Below, piece after piece: positions 26,296 to 33,889 of a DNA stretch of 64,000 nucleotides. The stretch lies in assembly GCF_012911605.1 (NCBI RefSeq), contig NZ_JAAMPT010000209.1, positions 351,786 through 415,785 of the forward strand, read 5' to 3'. The stretch is from Flavobacterium solisilvae (lineage in GTDB: Bacteria > Bacteroidota > Bacteroidia > Flavobacteriales > Flavobacteriaceae). The position numbers and the translations under genes were made by a program. The first letter of the stretch is position 1; each line of letters starts with the position of its first letter. The notes beneath the pieces were generated by a model. The model saw only the letters and a program-made list of their open reading frames with translations, was not told the DNA's origin and did no database searches.

Positions 26296-27609
26296 ATGGA
26301 TTTTACATTATTAATTGTCATCATTTTTTTAGCACTTGTTTTTGATTACATCAATGGTTTTCATGATGCAGCCAATTCAATTGCTACAATTGTGGCAACT
26401 AAGGTTTTAACACCTTTTCAAGCGGTTCTTTGGGCAGCGGTTTTCAATTTCATGGCGTATTGGGTTTTTGGATTTGGTGTTGCCGATACGGTTGCCAAAA
26501 CTGCCCATACTAGTAGTATTGATTTGGTCGTTATTCTTGCCGGAGTTATTGCTGCAATTATTTGGAATTTATTGACTTGGTGGAAAGGAATTCCGTCTTC
26601 TTCTTCTCATACTTTAATTGGTGGTTTTGCTGGAGCAGCAATTGCACACGGTTTTTATGATGCCAATGTTCCTGTGGAAGATTATGGTTTTAAAATTGTA
26701 AACTGGTTAAAAGATGCCAAAGAAGGTGAATTATTGCCATCTGGAGTAATGATTGTAATTTTATTTATTGTCTTTGCTCCATTATTAGGAATGATAATTT
26801 CCTATTTTATTTCGCTTTGGTTAATGTATTCATCAAAGAAAAATAAATGGCCAAAAGTTTTAACTGTAGTATTGATGCTATTAGTTTTATGGTTTTTGAG
26901 CACGGTTTTAAAATTTGATTACGTTCCAGAAAAAGCAATGTTTCATAATAAATTTTGGTATTTTATTAGTGAACCACATAATATCAAATGGTTTTTGGTT
27001 GCTATTATTTTCTATAGTTTGGCAACATTCAATTTGCTATTTAGCAGTTTTTCAACAGCTACAGCTGAAAAAGTTCTAAAGAAAATGCAGTTATTATCAT
27101 CAGCAGCATTTAGTTTGGGACATGGTGGAAATGATTCTCAAAAAGTAATGGGAATTATTGCTGCAGCAGTAATGGTTTATGTAAAATTAAATCCAGATGC
27201 TGAATTATCTATTGGAGGAATTCTTGACTTACACATCGATATTGACAAAGGTACAATGCCAGGTTGGATTCCATTAACGTGTTATACAGTGATTGCATTA
27301 GGAACTTTAAGCGGTGGATGGAAAATTGTAAAAACTATGGGTTCCAAAATCACAAAAGTTACCGCTTTTGAAGGCGTTGTGGCAGAATCGGCTGGAGCGT
27401 TGACTTTGTTTTCAACAGAACATTTTAAAATTCCAGTATCAACAACGCATACCATTACAGGGTCAATCATTGGAGTAGGAGTTACCAAGAGAGTTTCTGC
27501 TGTTCGTTGGGGTGTAACCGTAAAACTATTGTGGGCTTGGATTTTAACTATTCCTGTTTCTGCGGTATTAGCAGCGTTAACTTATTATCTACTAAAATTA
27601 TTTTTATAA
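26296..27609 (+). CDS. inorganic phosphate transporter, PiT family
   Basis: A polytopic inner-membrane symporter (437 aa, about ten to twelve segments) that takes up phosphate. The duplicated PiT signature is visible: DYINGFHDAANSIATIVATKVL near the N-terminus and SLGHGGNDSQKVMGIIA near residue 275, each with the GFHD/GGND-type phosphate-site residues. The C-terminal STTHTITGSIIGVG is also conserved. It follows the DUF47 regulator, the usual pairing, and is ended by a terminator at 27627-27656. Confidence 0.96.
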   Translation: MDFTLLIVIIFLALVFDYINGFHDAANSIATIVATKVLTPFQAVLWAAVFNFMAYWVFGFGVADTVAKTAHTSSIDLVVILAGVIAAIIWNLLTWWKGIPSSSSHTLIGGFAGAAIAHGFYDANVPVEDYGFKIVNWLKDAKEGELLPSGVMIVILFIVFAPLLGMIISYFISLWLMYSSKKNKWPKVLTVVLMLLVLWFLSTVLKFDYVPEKAMFHNKFWYFISEPHNIKWFLVAIIFYSLATFNLLFSSFSTATAEKVLKKMQLLSSAAFSLGHGGNDSQKVMGIIAAAVMVYVKLNPDAELSIGGILDLHIDIDKGTMPGWIPLTCYTVIALGTLSGGWKIVKTMGSKITKVTAFEGVVAESAGALTLFSTEHFKIPVSTTHTITGSIIGVGVTKRVSAVRWGVTVKLLWAWILTIPVSAVLAALTYYLLKLFL

Positions 27610-27626
27610 TATTTTGATACATTATC

Positions 27627-27656
27627 AAGCCAACTGTTATGGTTGGCTTTTTTTGT
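27627..27656 (+). terminator. intrinsic terminator after the PiT gene
   Basis: AAGCCAAC and GTTGGCTT form a stem followed by TTTTTT. It separates the transporter gene from the porin gene, which may therefore have its own promoter or rely on read-through. Confidence 0.75.
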
Positions 27657-27737
27657 AACTTATTTACGTTTGTTATTAAATCATTTAGAAAACGTCAAAT
27701 TTTTGTAAACAACACTAACTAATTATACAAATTCAGA

Positions 27738-28961
27738 ATGAAGAAAATACTATTACTAAGTTTATTCTTTATATCCTTTATCGGAACTTCACAGGTTACT
27801 ATCAAGCAAACCAAAGACGATAATGATGTAAAGCTTTCTGTATTACCTTATTATAATTTTGGAAAAGGTATCGGAATGACTTCTCCTGATAGCATTTTTC
27901 AATTAAACATTCGCTTTAGAATGCAGAATAGGGTAAGCTATATTAAAAACGATGACGAAAATGGTGGTTATGATGCACAAATTCGTCGTTTGCGATTGCG
28001 TTTCGATGGTTATGTAGGAAGTCCAAAATTTTTATACGCATTACAATTATCTTTTGCGCCAGGCGATGTAGGTGAAATTCGCGATGGTGAAAACATCAAT
28101 ATCATTCGTGATGCAGTGATTTTCTATCGTCCAAATAAGAATTTCAACATTAGTTTTGGGCAAACAAAATTACCAGGAAATCGTCAGCGTGTGAACTCTT
28201 CTGGAGGTTTGCAATTGACCGATAGAACAATTAATAATGCTCGATTTACGATTGATAGAGATTTTGGTTTTCAAGTTCACAATTTGAATGAATTCAAAGA
28301 TAAATTCTCTTATAATTTTAAAGCTGCAGTTTCTACTGGTGAAGGACGAAACAGCACCGAAAAACCCGATGATGGCGTTGCTGTTACCGGAAAAGTTGAA
28401 GCCTTTCCATTTGGTGCGTTTTCCAAAGACGGAACTTATTTTGAAGGCGATGTTGTTCGCGAAAAGAAACCAAAATTGATGTTGTCGGGAGCATTTCAGC
28501 AAAATAATCATGCGAGAAGAACACAAGGTCAATTAGGTAATGATTTATTTGATACACGAACGATGAAATCAGTTATGCTTGATGCCATGTTTAAGTATAA
28601 CGGTTGGGCTGCGATGATGAGTTATATGTCTAGAACTACCAATGAAAATGCGGTAACGTTCAATCCTGATGATATAACAGAAACCAGTTTTGCTTATGTT
28701 GGAAACGGATTTGATTATCAAGCGAGTTACTGTACAAAATCCAACTATGAATTTATTGCACGTTATTCGGTTCAAAATGTAGCCGATGACATTCGTACTT
28801 TGGCACCAAATACCAGACAATATTCCATTGGTGTAACCAAATACATTTGGGAACATGCGTTCAAACTTCAAACCGAATTGAATTTTGATAAATTAAATTT
28901 TGCCGATGGAACTACAAAAAACAATTGGTATTTGCGTTTTCAAGTAGAAATCGGAATTTAA
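27738..28961 (+). CDS. OprO/OprP-like phosphate-selective porin
   Basis: A signal peptide (MKKILLLSLFFISFIGTSQ) precedes a 407-residue barrel of the porin O/P family: FRMQNRVSYIKND, QIRRLRLRFDGYVGSPKFLYALQLSF and INIIRDAVIFYRPNKNFNISFGQTKLPGNRQ are typical, and the last strand ends WYLRFQVEIGI. Such trimeric porins pass phosphate or polyphosphate through the outer membrane. Its position behind DUF47 and PiT makes a phosphate role plausible and gives the cell a complete outer- and inner-membrane route. Specificity is inferred from context. Confidence 0.88.
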   Translation: MKKILLLSLFFISFIGTSQVTIKQTKDDNDVKLSVLPYYNFGKGIGMTSPDSIFQLNIRFRMQNRVSYIKNDDENGGYDAQIRRLRLRFDGYVGSPKFLYALQLSFAPGDVGEIRDGENINIIRDAVIFYRPNKNFNISFGQTKLPGNRQRVNSSGGLQLTDRTINNARFTIDRDFGFQVHNLNEFKDKFSYNFKAAVSTGEGRNSTEKPDDGVAVTGKVEAFPFGAFSKDGTYFEGDVVREKKPKLMLSGAFQQNNHARRTQGQLGNDLFDTRTMKSVMLDAMFKYNGWAAMMSYMSRTTNENAVTFNPDDITETSFAYVGNGFDYQASYCTKSNYEFIARYSVQNVADDIRTLAPNTRQYSIGVTKYIWEHAFKLQTELNFDKLNFADGTTKNNWYLRFQVEIGI

Positions 28962-28985
28962 TTTTTACAAACAGAAGAACAAAAT

Positions 28986-29036
28986 ATACTCCAATGTTAA
29001 GTTTTTACTCAAAATGAAAACTTAACATTGGAGTAT
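28986..29036 (+). terminator. long perfect hairpin after the porin gene
   Basis: The 20-base arms at 28986-29005 and 29017-29036 are exact complements, with core CCAATGTTAAG/CTTAACATTGG. It is a strong terminator-like hairpin, but followed only by CGTTTTATAT. Its distal arm also supplies the TTG (29028-29030) of the next promoter. Confidence 0.7.
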
Positions 29037-29056
29037 CGTTTTATATAATACATTTG
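29028..29056 (+). promoter_or_regulatory. promoter of the Lys-rich protein gene
   Basis: TTG (29028-29030), an 18-base spacer and TACATTTG (29049-29056) match the Bacteroidetes consensus. It overlaps the hairpin at 28986-29036. Confidence 0.6.
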
Positions 29057-29075
29057 TTTATCAATTTCTATTCTT

Positions 29076-29537
29076 ATGATTAAAAGAAAACCAACACAAA
29101 CCAGCGAAGTTTCAGAAACTGTTAAAGAAGTGATTACTACAAATGAAGTTCCAAACACTGAAACATCAGAAACAGAAGCAAAACCAAAACCAACCAGAAG
29201 AAGAACGACTAAAGTTGTTCAACCTGTTGTGGAAGAAGCCAATGATGTAGTGGAAGAAAACCAGCCAGTTGTTGAAAATACTGATGCCGAAGTTATTTCT
29301 CAATCGGATATTTTAGAAGAAGCTGCAGCCATTGCTAAAAAGATAAAGTCTAAAAAAGCTAAGGAAAAGGCTAAAGCTAAAGCAAAGGAAAAACAGAAAA
29401 AGAAAAAAGTGAAGGAAAAAGAAAAGCTTAGAGCCAAAAAAGCGAAAGAGAAAAAGAAAAAGAAGGAAAAAATTAAAAAAGCAAAGCAAAAAGCTAAAGA
29501 AAAGAAAAAGTCAAAATCTAAAAAGAAGAAAAAATAA
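29076..29537 (+). CDS. Lys-rich histone-H1-like protein of low complexity
   Basis: The 153 residues divide into an acidic, Thr/Glu/Val-rich N-terminal half with a basic patch (KPKPTRRRTTK, about 45-55) and a C-terminal half from about residue 88 that consists almost only of Lys, Ala, Glu and Arg (for example KAKEKAKAKAKEKQKKKK). There is no folded domain. The C-terminus resembles the AK-rich tails of eukaryotic H1 and bacterial H1-like proteins, which bind DNA by charge, and a nucleoid or RNA-binding role is plausible. It has its own promoter and terminator. It is not obviously linked to the phosphate genes before it. Confidence 0.75.
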   Translation: MIKRKPTQTSEVSETVKEVITTNEVPNTETSETEAKPKPTRRRTTKVVQPVVEEANDVVEENQPVVENTDAEVISQSDILEEAAAIAKKIKSKKAKEKAKAKAKEKQKKKKVKEKEKLRAKKAKEKKKKKEKIKKAKQKAKEKKKSKSKKKKK

Positions 29538-29541
29538 TAGG

Positions 29542-29572
29542 AAAAGCTGATACATGTTATCGGCTTTTTTTA
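29542..29572 (+). terminator. intrinsic terminator after the Lys-rich gene
   Basis: AAAAGCTGATA and TATCGGCTTTT form a stem with one mismatch (or G-U pair) followed by a T run. Confidence 0.7.
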
Positions 29573-29577
29573 TGAAA

Positions 29578-29655
29578 TGCTATGCTATAAAAATACAAAA
29601 GTCGACCTGGAGCGATCGACTATTGTGGTGAGGTGTAACTTCTTTTCAGAATCCT
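29578..29655 (-). ncRNA. candidate small RNA (about 75 nt)
   Basis: On the minus strand a promoter-like pair (TTTG at 29692-29695, 23-base spacer, TATATTTG at 29661-29668) precedes a segment with no coding potential. The predicted transcript begins near 29655 and contains a stem-capable GAGG...CCTC portion and ends with GTCGA-(10 nt)-TCGAC followed by TTTTGTATTTTT, a normal intrinsic terminator. No Rfam family could be assigned by eye. The two ends (promoter and terminator) are clearly seen; expression is inferred. Confidence 0.45.
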
Positions 29656-29660
29656 CGTTG

Positions 29661-29695
29661 CAAATATAGGATTAATTTTTTAGTAATTAATCAAA
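29661..29695 (-). promoter_or_regulatory. promoter of the candidate small RNA
   Basis: Minus-strand TTTG (29692-29695) and TATATTTG (29661-29668) are separated by 23 bases. The IS256-family element begins only 34 bases upstream of it. Confidence 0.5.
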
Positions 29696-29721
29696 GTTTA
29701 CTGTAATTTTAAAACAGACTG

Positions 29722-29729
29722 ATATTTAA
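29722..29729. repeat. 8-bp target-site duplication, left copy
   Basis: ATATTTAA here is repeated exactly at 31073-31080, directly flanking the inverted repeats of the insertion sequence. An 8-bp duplication is normal for the IS256 family. Confidence 0.85.
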
Positions 29730-29783
29730 GACACTATCCTAAAAAGTGTGTAAGTTAAAAATAATGGGGTTTGACTTTTTTAA

Positions 29784-30980
29784 TTAAAGTTGAACCCTTT
29801 TTTCAAATATAGTTAAGAACTGATTGAGAATTAATCCCCAATTTTGGATTGGCATTGACCATTTTTTGGTTGCTTCTCTAAGAGCCAAATATACGGATTT
29901 TAAAACAGCATCATCCGTTGGGAACGATAATTTATTTTTGGTGTACTTTCTAATCTTACCATTAAGATTTTCGATTAAATTAGTGGTGTAAATTATTTTT
30001 CTGATTTCTATTGGAAAGTCAAAAAATACAGTTAATTCTTCCCAGTTTTCTTCCCAAGATTTTACCGCATAAGGATATTTATGGTTCCATTTATTGGCAA
30101 AATCTTCTAAAGCTCCTTTGGCAGCCTGTTTAGTTGGAGCATTATAAATTTGCTTCATGTCTTTTGAAAATTCCTTCTTATCCTTCCAAACCACATAACG
30201 AGCAGAATTTCTAATTTGATGAACTACACAGATTTGAGTTTGTGATTCAGGGAATACATTTTTAATAGTTTGAGTAAATCCGTTTAGATTATCAGTTGCT
30301 GTAATTAAGATATCTTCAACACCTCTGGCTTTTAAATCAGTTAATACACCTAACCAAAAACTAGCACTTTCATTCTTTCCTAACCACATACCAAGAACTT
30401 CTTTTTTACCATCTCTATTAAGACCAACTGCTAGATAAATAGTCTTGTTTATAACCTTTGAACTCTCGCGAACTTTAAATACGATACCATCCATCCAAAC
30501 AATTAAATAAACAGGATCTAATGGACGATTTTGCCAGGCTATAATATCACTGGCTACTGATTCTGTTATACGTGATATCGTTGATGTAGAAATGTCAAAA
30601 TTATATACTTCTCTAATCTGTTCTTCAATATCACTAACACTCATTCCTTTGGCATATAAGGAGACAATTACGTTCTCTAATCCATCTACCATGTTTTGCC
30701 TTTTTGGAACAATCATAGGATTAAAAGAAGCTTCTCTGTCTCTAGGAACTTGAATTTCCGATTCACCAAAAGAGGTTTTTACTTTTTTACTGGAATAACC
30801 ATTCCTTGAGTTAGAGGTAGTTGATTTTTCATGCTTATCATATCCTAAATGAGCATCGAGTTCACCGTTTAAGATAGCTTCTAATCCACGTTTTTGTAGT
30901 TGGGCAAGAAAGCCATTTAGGTCTTCGCCTGTTTTGAATTGCTTTAAGAATTCATCCGATAATAAATCTTCTTTTTTCAT
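29784..30980 (-). CDS. IS256-family (Mutator-type) transposase
   Basis: The 398-residue protein has the Mutator-type DDE triad: Asp-164 in VWMDGIVFK, Asp-230 in ITATDNLNG and Glu-337 in [11 protein letters not shown]. Between the second Asp and the Glu lies the helical insertion with CVVHQIRNS (251-259), the conserved C/H..RN signature of the family. The frame is complete, with no stop or shift, so the enzyme should be active. It is encoded in the same direction as prfB; read-through from prfB is limited by the palindromic terminator at 31009-31044 inside the element. Confidence 0.96.
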   Translation of the reverse strand: MKKEDLLSDEFLKQFKTGEDLNGFLAQLQKRGLEAILNGELDAHLGYDKHEKSTTSNSRNGYSSKKVKTSFGESEIQVPRDREASFNPMIVPKRQNMVDGLENVIVSLYAKGMSVSDIEEQIREVYNFDISTSTISRITESVASDIIAWQNRPLDPVYLIVWMDGIVFKVRESSKVINKTIYLAVGLNRDGKKEVLGMWLGKNESASFWLGVLTDLKARGVEDILITATDNLNGFTQTIKNVFPESQTQICVVHQIRNSARYVVWKDKKEFSKDMKQIYNAPTKQAAKGALEDFANKWNHKYPYAVKSWEENWEELTVFFDFPIEIRKIIYTTNLIENLNGKIRKYTKNKLSFPTDDAVLKSVYLALREATKKWSMPIQNWGLILNQFLTIFEKRVQL

Positions 30981-31008
30981 AAGACTGTGTAAAATTTAAA
31001 ATTAAACA

Positions 31009-31044
31009 AAAAAATAATGGGGTTTTAAAACCCCATTATTTTTT
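31009..31044. terminator. perfect 36-bp palindrome near the IS right end
   Basis: The two 18-base arms (31009-31026 and 31027-31044) are exact complements with no loop, A-rich outside and T-rich outside, GGGGTTTT/AAAACCCC at the centre. In RNA it gives a bidirectional terminator that shields the transposase gene from outside transcription. Confidence 0.8.
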
Positions 31045-31072
31045 CTACTTACACAGTTTATGGTATAGTACT

Positions 31073-31080
31073 ATATTTAA
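31073..31080. repeat. 8-bp target-site duplication, right copy
   Basis: ATATTTAA, identical to 29722-29729. It lies four bases before the end of the prfB coding region (stop codon at 31085-31087). Confidence 0.85.
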
Positions 31081-31084
31081 TGTG

Positions 31085-32180
31085 TTACTCTTCTTTTTGT
31101 CCCATCATCATCAAGTAAGCCTTTAAAAACTCATCGATTTCACCATTCATAACACCTTCAACATCGCTGGTTTCATAACTAGTTCTTACATCTTTTACTA
31201 ATTTATAAGGATGCATAACGTAGTTACGAATTTGTGAACCCCATTCAATTTTCATTTTTCCAGCTTCAATATCGCTACGTTGTGCTTGTTGTTTTTTTAG
31301 CTCAATTTCATACAATTGCGATTTCAACATTTGCATCGCTCGTTGACGGTTATCTTGCTGCGAACGTGTTTCCGAACATTGAATTTGAATTCCTGTGGGT
31401 TTGTGAAACAATTGTACTTTGGTTTCAACTTTATTTACGTTTTGTCCACCAGCTCCGCTCGAACGGGAAGTAATGATTTCAATATCGGCAGGATTGATTT
31501 CTATTTCGATAGTATCATCAACTAATGGATAAACATAAACTGAGGCAAACGAAGTATGTCGTTTCGCATTACTATCAAATGGTGAAATACGAACCAATCG
31601 ATGAACACCATTTTCACCTTTTAAGTAACCAAAAGCATAATCGCCTTCAATTTCTAGTGTAACGGTTTTTATTCCGGCAACGTCGCCTTCTTGAAAGTTT
31701 AGTTCTTTTACTTTGTAACCTTGACTTTCTGCCCACATTAAGTACATTCGCATCAACATAGAAGCCCAATCACAACTTTCGGTTCCGCCAGCTCCAGCCG
31801 TAATTTGCAATACAGCACTTAAACTGTCGCCTTCATCAGAAAGCATGTTTTTGAATTCCAGATTTTCAATATGTGTATTGGTTAATTCATATTGACTATC
31901 CAGTTCTTCTTCAGTAGCTTCACCTTCTTTAAAGAATTCATAGGTTATTTGAAGTTCTTCGCAAAGGTTTTCTCCTTTTTCAAAATCTTCTACCCATTTT
32001 TTCTTCGAACGCAGGTTTTTTACAATAATTTCGGCTTCTTTTGCATTATTCCAAAAGTCGGGCGCAAAAGTTTTTTCTTCCTCGTTGGTAATTTCAATTA
32101 GCTTGGCATCAATGTCAAAGATACCTCCTCAACGCACCAAGGCGTTCTACAATACCTTTTATTTGTTCGGTATTTGTCAT
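31085..32180 (-). CDS. prfB: peptide chain release factor 2, expressed by programmed +1 frameshift
   Basis: RF2 ends translation at UGA and UAA codons. The frame starts at ATG 32178-32180 ([21 protein letters not shown]), reaches CTT TGA at 32115-32120, and continues in the +1 frame at GAC, base 32116, to the stop at 31085. The product has 364 residues, as usual. It contains the anticodon-like SPF tripeptide (RISPFDSN) and the catalytic GGQ ([10 protein letters not shown]). The complete coding region is 32180-32118 joined to 32116-31085. Reading only the downstream frame misses the N-terminal domain. The IS256-type element sits just past the 3' end. Confidence 0.96.
32114..32129 (-). promoter_or_regulatory. 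prfB programmed +1 frameshift site
   Basis: On the minus strand the site reads AGGAGG-TAT-CTTTGAC: a perfect Shine-Dalgarno hexamer (32124-32129) three bases before the slippery CTT, the in-frame TGA stop (32115-32117) and the following C. It is the canonical autoregulatory element: low RF2 lets the ribosome slip from CTT to TTT. Confidence 0.96.
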
Positions 32181-32214
32181 AAATAATGTAGTTTTGCGTT
32201 TTTTTACTGCTGGT

Positions 32215-32335
32215 TTTAGCCCCGATAGAAGTGGAAATCCTTTTTATTGCTTCACAAAACTGCCCTTCGAATGTGCTCAGGGTGACAAAGCAATAAAAAG
32301 ATTGTAACGAATAGCGGGAATCAGCTCCTAAATAA
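32215..32335. repeat. REP-like intergenic inverted repeat
   Basis: The left part (TAGCCCCGATAGAAGTGG, then AATCCTTTTTATTGC) and the right part (GCAATAAAAAGATT, then GAATAGCGGGAATCAGCT) are imperfectly complementary. The centre holds CCCTTCGAATGTGCTCAGGG, a degraded form of the widespread CCTTCGACAAGCTCAGGG repeat. I have seen elements of this form in many flavobacterial genomes. It lies between the divergent prfB and threonine aldolase genes. Confidence 0.7.
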
Positions 32336-32368
32336 TATTATTGCGAAAGTAAGACAAGAATTCTGAAT

Positions 32369-33394
32369 ATGGAAATTAATTTGATTAGCGACACGGTTAC
32401 TAAACCTTCGGCGGAAATGTTGAAAGCAATGTTTATGGCAAAAGTAGGTGATGACGTTTTTAAGCAAGATCCAACAGTGAATGAATTTGAGCGAATTGTA
32501 GCGGATTTATTTGGAATGGAAGCGGCATTGTTTTTTCCTTCGGGAACAATGGCTAATCAAACGGCGATTAAATTAAATACCAATCCTGGTGACCAGATTA
32601 TTTGTGACAAATGGTCGCATATTCACTTGTATGAAGCTGGCGGAGCGTCGTTTAATAGCGGTGTCAATTTTAATTTGTTGGACGGAAATAGAGGAATGAT
32701 TACGGCAGAACAAGTAGAAAACGGAATTAATGATCCAGAGTTTTATCATGCGCCATTATCAAAAATGGTTGGTATTGAAAATACAACCAACAAAGGCGGT
32801 GGAGCTTGTTATGACTTGGAAGAATTGCAAAAAATAAAGCAAGTTTGTGTTGAAAATAATTTGAAATACCATTTGGATGGCGCTCGACTTTGGAACGCTA
32901 TGATGGCCAAAAAGCAACATCCTAAACAGTTTGGAGCGTTGTTTGACACCATTTCGGTTTGTTTCTCAAAAGGTTTGGGTTGTCCGGTTGGTTCGGTTTT
33001 AGTTTCTGATGCGGAAACTATTCATCGAGCACTTCGAATTCGAAAGATTTTTGGCGGCAATATGCGTCAATCGGGTTATTTAGCCGCAGCCGGAATTTAT
33101 GCTTTGCATAACAATATCAATAGGCTAGAAGAAGATCACAAACGCGCAAAGGAATTGGGTAAAGTCTTGTCTGGCTTGAGTTGGGTAAAAACTGTTGAAC
33201 CTGTTGAAACCAATATTGTTATTTTCTCAGTAAACGATGGAATTGATGATAAATTGGTTATCGAAAAACTAAAACAAAAACGAATTGGAATTAGTTTGAT
33301 GGCAAAAAATACCTTGCGAATGGTTACCCATTTGGATTACAAACAAGTCATGCACGAATATGTGATTGATGCTTTGGAGAAGATAAAATTCTAA
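32369..33394 (+). CDS. ltaE: low-specificity L-threonine aldolase
   Basis: A PLP enzyme cleaving L-threonine or L-allo-threonine into glycine and acetaldehyde in the cytosol. The 341-residue protein starts INLISDTVTKPSAEML, has FPSGTMANQTA (PLP phosphate site), YHLDGARLWNA (Asp-His contact) and the Schiff-base Lys in CFSKGLGCPVGS at about residue 200. This is the GntG/threonine aldolase group. Glycine supply links it loosely to glyA and gcvT elsewhere in the window. A terminator follows at 33396-33429. Confidence 0.94.
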   Translation: MEINLISDTVTKPSAEMLKAMFMAKVGDDVFKQDPTVNEFERIVADLFGMEAALFFPSGTMANQTAIKLNTNPGDQIICDKWSHIHLYEAGGASFNSGVNFNLLDGNRGMITAEQVENGINDPEFYHAPLSKMVGIENTTNKGGGACYDLEELQKIKQVCVENNLKYHLDGARLWNAMMAKKQHPKQFGALFDTISVCFSKGLGCPVGSVLVSDAETIHRALRIRKIFGGNMRQSGYLAAAGIYALHNNINRLEEDHKRAKELGKVLSGLSWVKTVEPVETNIVIFSVNDGIDDKLVIEKLKQKRIGISLMAKNTLRMVTHLDYKQVMHEYVIDALEKIKF

Positions 33395-33395
33395 A

Positions 33396-33429
33396 AAAAA
33401 CCAGTAAACTATTTGATTTACTGGTTTTT
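33396..33429. terminator. bidirectional terminator
   Basis: AAAAACCAGTAAA and TTTACTGGTTTTT form a perfect stem between the convergent threonine aldolase and YbaB genes. Confidence 0.88.
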
Positions 33430-33433
33430 AAGT

Positions 33434-33757
33434 TTATTTAAACAAATCCATTCCAGGAATATTTGGCATTCCTTCTTTGGCAACAGCTGCCAATTCGGCT
33501 TCGTTTACATTGGTAGCGCGTTCAATCGCTTTGTTAAGTACCAAAATCAAATAATCTTCCAGTTGTTCTTTGTCTTCTAGCAAACTTTCGTCTATAGAAA
33601 TCGATTTAATTTTTCGGTTGGCAGTAAGCGTTACTTCAAGCAAACCATCATTACTTTTTTCGTCAATCAAAACAGTATCAAGACGTTGTTTTGTCGCTTC
33701 AATTTTTTGTTGGGTTTCTTTCAGTTTACCCATCATGTTCATCATGTCTCCAAACAT
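33434..33757 (-). CDS. YbaB/EbfC family nucleoid-associated protein
   Basis: A 107-residue YbaB/EbfC family protein: [20 protein letters not shown] opens the helix of the tweezer-shaped dimer, followed by [19 protein letters not shown]. These proteins bind DNA and often lie next to dnaX-recR in other phyla, but not here. The size and Met-rich N-terminus are typical. Its own transcript is likely since the divergent oligopeptidase gene begins 132 bases away. Confidence 0.92.
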   Translation of the reverse strand: MFGDMMNMMGKLKETQQKIEATKQRLDTVLIDEKSNDGLLEVTLTANRKIKSISIDESLLEDKEQLEDYLILVLNKAIERATNVNEAELAAVAKEGMPNIPGMDLFK

Positions 33758-33857
33758 TTTTATAGGAATTAATTGTTTAAGACAAAAATAGTGTTTTTTG
33801 TTAATTTCTAAGTTTATAACTAATTGTTAAAATAAAATATTTACTTTCACGAGTACT

Positions 33858-33865
33858 TATTTTTG
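33858..33865 (+). promoter_or_regulatory. TAnnTTTG promoter element of the oligopeptidase gene
   Basis: TATTTTTG matches the -7 consensus, 24 bases before ATG 33890. No clear -33 element. Confidence 0.5.
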
Positions 33866-33889
33866 TACATTAAATTCATTTCAAAATAA

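Larger units (their letters stand above)
29730..31072 (-). mobile_element. complete IS256-family insertion sequence
   Basis: A 1343-bp element with imperfect 26-bp terminal inverted repeats (29730-29755 and 31047-31072; 19 of 26 positions match, with the shared inner part TGTGTAAGT). It contains one intact transposase gene and is flanked by an exact 8-bp direct repeat. Both ends continue inward with AATAATGGGG sequences. Intact gene and identical target repeats suggest a recent insertion. The site is only a few bases past the prfB stop codon, so no gene is broken. Confidence 0.93.

Noticed and set aside
31847..32180. prfB as a broken or frameshifted pseudogene
   Set aside because: The in-frame TGA is part of the canonical programmed frameshift site and the +1 frame continues with the whole RF2 domain structure including SPF and GGQ.
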